Part shown: positions 7,309 through 9,929 of the stretch, in pieces
Layout: the number at the start of each line of letters is the position of its first letter
Numbering within the stretch: the stretch's first letter is position 1
NCBI GenBank assembly: GCA_025464735.1
Contig: JAODMX010000407.1
Location: 1-9,929 of the forward strand
DNA length: 9,929 bases
Direction of reading: 5' to 3'
Source of the DNA: Frondihabitans sp.
Lineage (GTDB): Bacteria > Actinomycetota > Actinomycetes > Actinomycetales > Microbacteriaceae
The notes under the pieces: model-generated
The model's database searches: none
Told to the model about the DNA's origin: nothing
What the model saw: only the letters and a program-made list of their open reading frames with translations
Program-made: the position numbers and the translations under genes

Positions 7309-7749
7309 CTACTTGCCCTGCTCGCGGGCGCGGCGTTTGCGCGCTTCGCGTTCCCGAGCGCGCCCGGAGAGCACCTCGCGCCGGCGACGCTCCTCCGCGG
7401 ACATCGGGGTCGGGAAGTTCTGTGCCGGCGGCAGCCCGCCCGCCTGCTTGAAGGACGCGTCCTGCGCTTCCGCAACGGCCTTGACAGACGGCTGCTTCGT
7501 CGCCTGGGGACTCAGCGGGGCCCACTTGCGCCAGACCGGCTCGATGAGGTCCTCGATGTCGCAGCCGAGCACGAGCGCGCAGTTGCTCAGCAGGCGGATC
7601 TTCGGGTTGGCCGGCGAACCCGCCTCCATGCGCGTGATCGTCGAGAGCGAGATCCCGGTCAGCTCCGCGAGCTTCTCCTGGCTGAGGTTCGCCGCTCGCC
7701 GCCGTTGCGCCAGACGGCTTCCGCTTGCGGGTCGTCCGGGCTGAGGCAC
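7309..7749 (-). CDS. XRE-family helix-turn-helix transcriptional regulator
   Basis: Cytoplasmic DNA-binding regulator. The N-terminal helix-turn-helix of the lambda Cro/XRE type is plain: RLAQRRRAANLSQEKLAELTGISLSTITRMEAG, then a segment ending LALVLGCDIEDLIEP-like. The C-terminal half (about 60 residues, ending in a run of Arg, Glu and Lys) has no recognised sensor or oligomerisation domain and resembles a basic coiled tail. I chose the GTG at 7749: it lies 6 bp after a TACGGT -10-like hexamer (7761-7756 on this strand), giving a leaderless start typical of actinobacteria. A TTG at 7797 would add 16 unconserved-looking residues. An imperfect 9-bp palindrome (7751-7770) covers that -10 and is a good candidate autoregulatory operator. 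The gene heads the three-gene minus-strand cassette and is divergent from the transposase. It could control the repeat protein, the transposase, or both. Confidence 0.85.
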   Translation of the reverse strand: MPQPGRPASGSRLAQRRRAANLSQEKLAELTGISLSTITRMEAGSPANPKIRLLSNCALVLGCDIEDLIEPVWRKWAPLSPQATKQPSVKAVAEAQDASFKQAGGLPPAQNFPTPMSAEERRRREVLSGRAREREARKRRAREQGK

Positions 7750-7750
7750 C

Positions 7751-7770
7751 GGCGAACCGTAACGGTCGCC
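7751..7770 (-). promoter_or_regulatory. Likely repressor operator and -10 of the XRE gene
   Basis: The sequence ggcgaaccgt-a-acggtcgcc is an imperfect palindrome: arms GGCGA(a)CCGT and ACGGTCGCC with one extra A in the left arm. On the minus strand it contains TACGGT (a TANNNT -10 match) ending 6 bp before the GTG at 7749. A palindrome over the -10 directly upstream of an XRE gene is the usual place for autorepression. No convincing -35 was found at 16-18 bp. Confidence 0.45.
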
Positions 7771-7798
7771 GGCCGTTTCGGCTGCTCCCAAGCACAAT

Positions 7799-7812
7799 CG
7801 AACGCGTGTTCG
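7799..7812. promoter_or_regulatory. Perfect Gram-positive LexA (SOS) box
   Basis: CGAACGCGTGTTCG matches the Gram-positive/actinobacterial LexA consensus CGAACRNRYGTTCG at every fixed position. With flanks it reads TCGAACGCGTGTTCGC, one base from the mycobacterial form ending in A. It lies between the divergent XRE gene and the transposase, with a TTGACG -35-like hexamer 2 bp away on the plus strand (7815-7820). Binding by LexA would place one or both directions under DNA-damage control. The distance to the assumed XRE start (about 50 bp) is longer than usual, so the regulated promoter is not settled. Confidence 0.55.
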
Positions 7813-7824
7813 CTTTGACGTCCG

Positions 7825-7838
7825 GTTCGTGTCCGAAC
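7825..7838. promoter_or_regulatory. Inverted repeat GTTCG-N4-CGAAC in the divergent promoter region
   Basis: GTTCG (7825-7829) and CGAAC (7834-7838) flank four bases (tgtc). Its centre is 26 bp from the centre of the LexA-like box and it uses the same half-site words in reverse order. It may be a second operator for the XRE regulator or another factor. Only symmetry and position support it. Confidence 0.35.
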
Positions 7839-7860
7839 GTTGGAGTCAGTTCTGGCGCAA

Positions 7861-7869
7861 ACCACTCGA
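7861..7869 (+). repeat. 9-bp direct repeat, left copy (flanks the transposase gene)
   Basis: ACCACTCGA occurs here, 25 bp before the transposase start, and again at 9617-9625, 23 bp after its stop. If it were a target-site duplication, the element would span about 7870-9616. The sequences just inside (CCAACCCCC and the complement of GGCAATC) are not inverted repeats of each other, so this reading is weak. Confidence 0.25.
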
Positions 7870-7893
7870 CCAACCCCCTGAGAACTTGAAGAC

Positions 7894-9594
7894 ATGAGCC
7901 GTCTGACCCGCACCCCCCGCCGCACCGAGGACCTCCCGGTCTGGCTGGACGGCGCGACGGCGTTCGCCGACGACGCGGGCGAGATGGGCGCGCTTGACTT
8001 CGTACGGCTGCTGAAGGCTCATCCGCAGATCGCCAAGCCGCTCGCCGAGGCCATCGACTGGCGTCCGCGCGCGGCGGAAGGCTCCGGTCCGTTCGGCCGG
8101 CCGCGCCATGACGGCCGCTGGGAGCTGGCCTACTTCGCCTTCGTCATGTCCGGTCATGTCGATGTCCAGCCGTGGTGGAAGCACACCACCGACGACCTCT
8201 GGGCCGAGTGCGGGTTCCAGCTGCGGCCGGGCGCCACCCGGATCCGCCCGCCGTACAACAGCGTCTGGGAGTGGTTCGGCGAGCGTCTGGAAAAGCGCTC
8301 CGAAGCCTTCACGGTCGCTGTCTCGCTACTGATCGCCCAGGCGCGCCGTCATACCGACGATCTTGTCGGCCGGGTCCTGTGGGTCGATGGCACCGAGGCT
8401 GAGACCAACGCCCGGCTCAGGCATGCGTGTCCGCCGGGCCGTGAGTGCTGGAAGAACAGGAGTGCCTACACCGGCCAGCCGGAAGCCGCGAAGTCGGCGG
8501 CCGCCAACCTTGATGAGGTCAAGGGCGAACGCCAGGCGCAGGCCGAGATCGCCGAGGAGGATCTGAGCGACGAGCCTCTCATCGGCCCGGACGGCAAGAA
8601 GATCTGGACGGACACCGACGGGCGGTTGTTCTGCATCGTCGGCATCGAAGGCTGCAAGTACGAGATCCTCGACCGCACCGCCGGCGTACGCGCCTACACC
8701 GGTCCCCGCGGCGCTAAGCGCTTCTGGCTGGGCTTCTACAACCAGAAGGCGATCGACCATTACACCGGCGCACCGGTTGCCATCAACCTGTCTTCGGCGT
8801 CGATCCCCGAGTGGAAGAGCTACCCCGAACTGTTCTCGCGCGTGCTGGAGAACGTCGGGAAGGCGCCGCGCGCCGTCGTCGCCGACAAGGGCTTCAGCGT
8901 CTCGTCGGTATTCCAGCTGCACACCGAGCAGGGCACCGCCACCGTCGCACCGTGGCGCAAGCGCAACGGGTCCGTCGAGCGCTCCGCGGAAGATGCCGAC
9001 CGCTTCGACCGTCACGGCATCCCGCGCTGCAAGCAGTGCGGCGGGGAGACCCAGTTCGTGCGTTTCGCCAAGGCCAACCCCAAGAAGCCGCGCCTGTGGT
9101 TCAAGTGCCTGGTCGGCAGCGGCGACTGCGCCAAGGTGCAGTCGATGTACTGCGAGGCCGACTGGCGGCTGCTGCTGCCGATGTGGCGCACCTCGGAGAC
9201 CTACATGGCGCTGTCGAACGCCCGCAACCGCTACGAGCGCGTGCATCACCACTGGCGCCAGCGCTACCGCGTCGCCTCCGATGACCACATGCTGCGCCCC
9301 AAGCGCCGCGGCATCGCCTGCCAGCAGCTGCGCGCCAACGCCGCCCTCGTCATCGAATGGCTGATGATCTGCAACCGGGAAGGCTGGCTGGCCTCCGCCC
9401 GCTGCAGGCTGCGCGACGCCGACCGTCGTAAGCGCGAGCACCCGGCTGTCGCATGGCCGTCCGCGCTGCAGCTGCTGAAGAGCCGCCGGCTCGCCGGCCT
9501 CGACCTGCCGTACGGGCCCGCCGCTATCGCGCGTGACCCGGACGCGCCGCTGCGGCCCAAGGGGAGAGACCCCGACGAAGAGCTGCCCTGCTAG
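7894..9594 (+). CDS. DDE transposase with zinc-ribbon insertion, full length
   Basis: 566-residue transposase-like protein of the RNase H-fold DDE group (DDE_Tnp type, IS4/IS1182-like in organisation; exact IS family not determined). It would cut and join DNA at the ends of an insertion sequence. The likely catalytic acids are Asp165 (VLWVDGTEAET), Asp331 (VVADKGFSV) and Glu448 (NRYERVHHHWRQRY). Between the second and third lies a zinc ribbon with Cys379/Cys382 (CKQC) and Cys405/Cys412. The N-terminal ~110 residues form a helical region with LAYFAFVMSG. An acidic insert (about 190-240) sits in the catalytic domain before GVRAYTGPRGAKRFW. The C-terminus carries RRGIACQQLRANAALVIEWLMI. The frame is intact. 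The start ATG at 7894 has only a weak purine-rich site (gaagac) before it. No terminal inverted repeats were found nearby, so its mobility is uncertain. The protein type resembles transposases I associate with Solirubrobacterales and Streptomyces. A strong hairpin follows 40 bp after the stop. Confidence 0.88.
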   Translation: MSRLTRTPRRTEDLPVWLDGATAFADDAGEMGALDFVRLLKAHPQIAKPLAEAIDWRPRAAEGSGPFGRPRHDGRWELAYFAFVMSGHVDVQPWWKHTTDDLWAECGFQLRPGATRIRPPYNSVWEWFGERLEKRSEAFTVAVSLLIAQARRHTDDLVGRVLWVDGTEAETNARLRHACPPGRECWKNRSAYTGQPEAAKSAAANLDEVKGERQAQAEIAEEDLSDEPLIGPDGKKIWTDTDGRLFCIVGIEGCKYEILDRTAGVRAYTGPRGAKRFWLGFYNQKAIDHYTGAPVAINLSSASIPEWKSYPELFSRVLENVGKAPRAVVADKGFSVSSVFQLHTEQGTATVAPWRKRNGSVERSAEDADRFDRHGIPRCKQCGGETQFVRFAKANPKKPRLWFKCLVGSGDCAKVQSMYCEADWRLLLPMWRTSETYMALSNARNRYERVHHHWRQRYRVASDDHMLRPKRRGIACQQLRANAALVIEWLMICNREGWLASARCRLRDADRRKREHPAVAWPSALQLLKSRRLAGLDLPYGPAAIARDPDAPLRPKGRDPDEELPC

Positions 9595-9616
9595 GGGCCC
9601 GCACCCGCCGGCAATC

Positions 9617-9625
9617 ACCACTCGA
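9617..9625 (+). repeat. 9-bp direct repeat, right copy
   Basis: Second copy of ACCACTCGA, matching 7861-7869 and lying just after the transposase stop. A chance match of this length between two short flanks is unusual but possible in GC-rich DNA. Confidence 0.25.
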
Positions 9626-9634
9626 AGCAGACCT

Positions 9635-9665
9635 GAAGCGCCCGGGGCGGACCCCTGGGCGCTTC
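9635..9665 (+). terminator. Strong hairpin after the transposase gene
   Basis: GAAGCGCCC (9635-9643) pairs perfectly with GGGCGCTTC (9657-9665). Inside, GGGG (9644-9647) pairs with CCCC (9652-9655) around a CGGA loop with a single bulged T. This gives a stem of 13 pairs with a tetraloop. No T-run follows in either direction, so it would act as a U-tract-less terminator, the common actinobacterial form. It could also block transcription leaving ssrA on the other strand. Confidence 0.6.
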
Positions 9666-9707
9666 CGCGTTAACAGGGGTCAGGCTTGTACAGGCGGCCC
9701 CAGAAAG

Positions 9708-9749
9708 CGTCCGCCAACGGCAACGGCCGCCCTGGCGGACGGCCGTTTT
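9708..9749. terminator. Nested hairpins, probable ssrA terminator or bidirectional terminator
   Basis: Two competing stems are present. CGTCCGCC (9708-9715) pairs with GGCGGACG (9734-9741), and AACGGCCG (9722-9729) pairs with CGGCCGTT (9740-9747). On the plus strand the second stem ends in TTTT (9746-9749). On the minus strand, reading out of ssrA, the first stem is followed by CTTTCT. Either use is plausible. It lies about 60-100 bp past the tmRNA 3' end. Confidence 0.5.
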
Positions 9750-9769
9750 GCCTGGATTTCTGCGGTTTT

Positions 9770-9798
9770 CCCTTATATCCAAACTCTAGGCATAAGGG
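9770..9798. repeat. Inverted repeat next to the tmRNA 3' end
   Basis: CCCTTAT (9770-9776) and ATAAGGG (9792-9798) are separated by 15 nt, in a short AT-richer stretch 7 bp outside the tmRNA 3' end. It could be an RNA hairpin of the tmRNA precursor trailer or arm/core binding sites for an integrase acting at ssrA. The sequence does not decide between these. Confidence 0.4.
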
Positions 9799-9804
9799 TC
9801 CCAG

Positions 9805-9929
9805 TGGAGACGGTGGGAATCGAACCCACGTCCGCGATCGCGCAAAGGGTGGCGTCTACGAGCGTATCCGGCACTCTGATCTCGTCCCGGACTCGCCTTG
9901 CCGGCGGGGTTGCCCGGGACCAGCCCCCT
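9805..9929 (-). ncRNA. ssrA: tmRNA, 3' part (5' part outside window)
   Basis: Transfer-messenger RNA rescues stalled ribosomes with SmpB and tags the unfinished peptide for proteolysis. Seen here, on the minus strand: the T arm GTGGG-UUCGAUU-CCCAC (9829-9813), the acceptor strand CGTCTCC (9812-9806) and the discriminator A (9805). Upstream lies the helix region with TACGCTCGTAGACGCC, a word typical of tmRNA 3' halves, and a GGTCCCGGG...CCGGGAC stem of a pseudoknot. The tag-peptide frame and the 5' acceptor strand lie beyond the right edge. The encoded end is CTCCA followed by CTG, so CCA is not templated and would need to be added. The genes in this window lie downstream of its 3' end, the usual place where ssrA-targeting islands sit. 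The alternative of a plain tRNA is excluded by the lack of D and anticodon arms at tRNA spacing. Confidence 0.9.

Noticed and set aside
7750..7797. TTG start at 7797 for the XRE regulator
   Set aside because: It would add 16 residues with no domain and place the -10-like hexamer and operator palindrome inside the coding region. The GTG at 7749 fits better, though this is not certain.
6469..7818. A 449-codon open frame on the plus strand across the repressor and repeat-protein genes
   Set aside because: Arg/Ala/Gly/Leu-rich product with no motif. It runs antisense to an unmistakable XRE domain and to the modular repeat protein.
8326..9621. A 431-codon open frame on the minus strand, opposite the transposase
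   Set aside because: The plus-strand transposase has catalytic acids and a zinc ribbon. The antisense product has no domain and typical mirror composition.
9805..9829. A tRNA gene suggested by the GGTGGGAATCGAACCCAC T-arm signature
   Set aside because: No D arm or anticodon arm at tRNA spacing on the minus strand. The longer upstream region with the CGTAGA word and a pseudoknot stem fits tmRNA.
1..9929. CRISPR arrays, toxin-antitoxin pairs, retron or DGR elements
   Set aside because: I looked for regularly spaced repeats, reverse transcriptase motifs and short paired frames with known toxin features, and saw none.

Overview
The window is very GC-rich (about 70% or more in most coding stretches) with strongly G/C-biased third codon positions. 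That points to a high-GC actinobacterium. The transposase and small-gene style would suit the Solirubrobacterales/Thermoleophilia, but no marker in the window proves a taxon. The content is accessory DNA (restriction-modification, a transposase, a small regulator cassette) running up to the 3' end of the tmRNA gene ssrA, a classic integration site for genomic islands. No integrase lies in the window.

Left half (1-6003, all + strand): a Type III restriction-modification locus with an unusual layout. First comes the C-terminal part of one DNA methyltransferase (Mod1, 2-859, 5' end outside the window). Next is a 199-residue protein of unknown function (894-1493) with a motif that resembles the helix-hairpin-helix region of OGG-like DNA glycosylases. 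A strong hairpin follows (1503-1532), then a complete second methyltransferase (Mod2, 1577-3496, DPPY motif followed by FGGSG). The last gene is a Res subunit (3496-6003) with all visible helicase motifs and an intact PD-ExK nuclease motif. Mod2 and Res overlap by one base (TGATG) and are surely co-translated. Mod1 and Mod2 are paralogues with about 57% identity (hand count) over their C-terminal domains, so one Res appears to be served by two Mods, presumably with two recognition specificities. The middle of Mod2 has clearly lower GC than its flanks, as expected after target-domain replacement.

Middle (6022-7749, all - strand): a compact three-gene cassette convergent with res. It consists of an XRE-type repressor, a 333-residue protein built from four related helical modules that resemble homing-endonuclease-associated repeats, and a 69-residue protein. 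The region upstream of the repressor holds three palindromes. One is a perfect match to the Gram-positive LexA/SOS box CGAACRNRYGTTCG (7799-7812), and one overlaps the likely -10 of the repressor.

Right part (7894-9929): a full-length DDE-type transposase with a zinc-ribbon insertion (+ strand), without recognisable terminal inverted repeats. It is followed by about 200 bp of strong hairpins and then the 3' part of ssrA (- strand, running off the right edge). The encoded tmRNA end reads ...CTCCA then CTG, not CCA.

Together this looks like the ssrA-proximal end of a defence island: a double-Mod Type III system next to a divergently read repressor cassette that may respond to DNA damage. The double-Mod layout, the embedded unknown gene and the repeat-protein cassette are the parts most likely to be undescribed.
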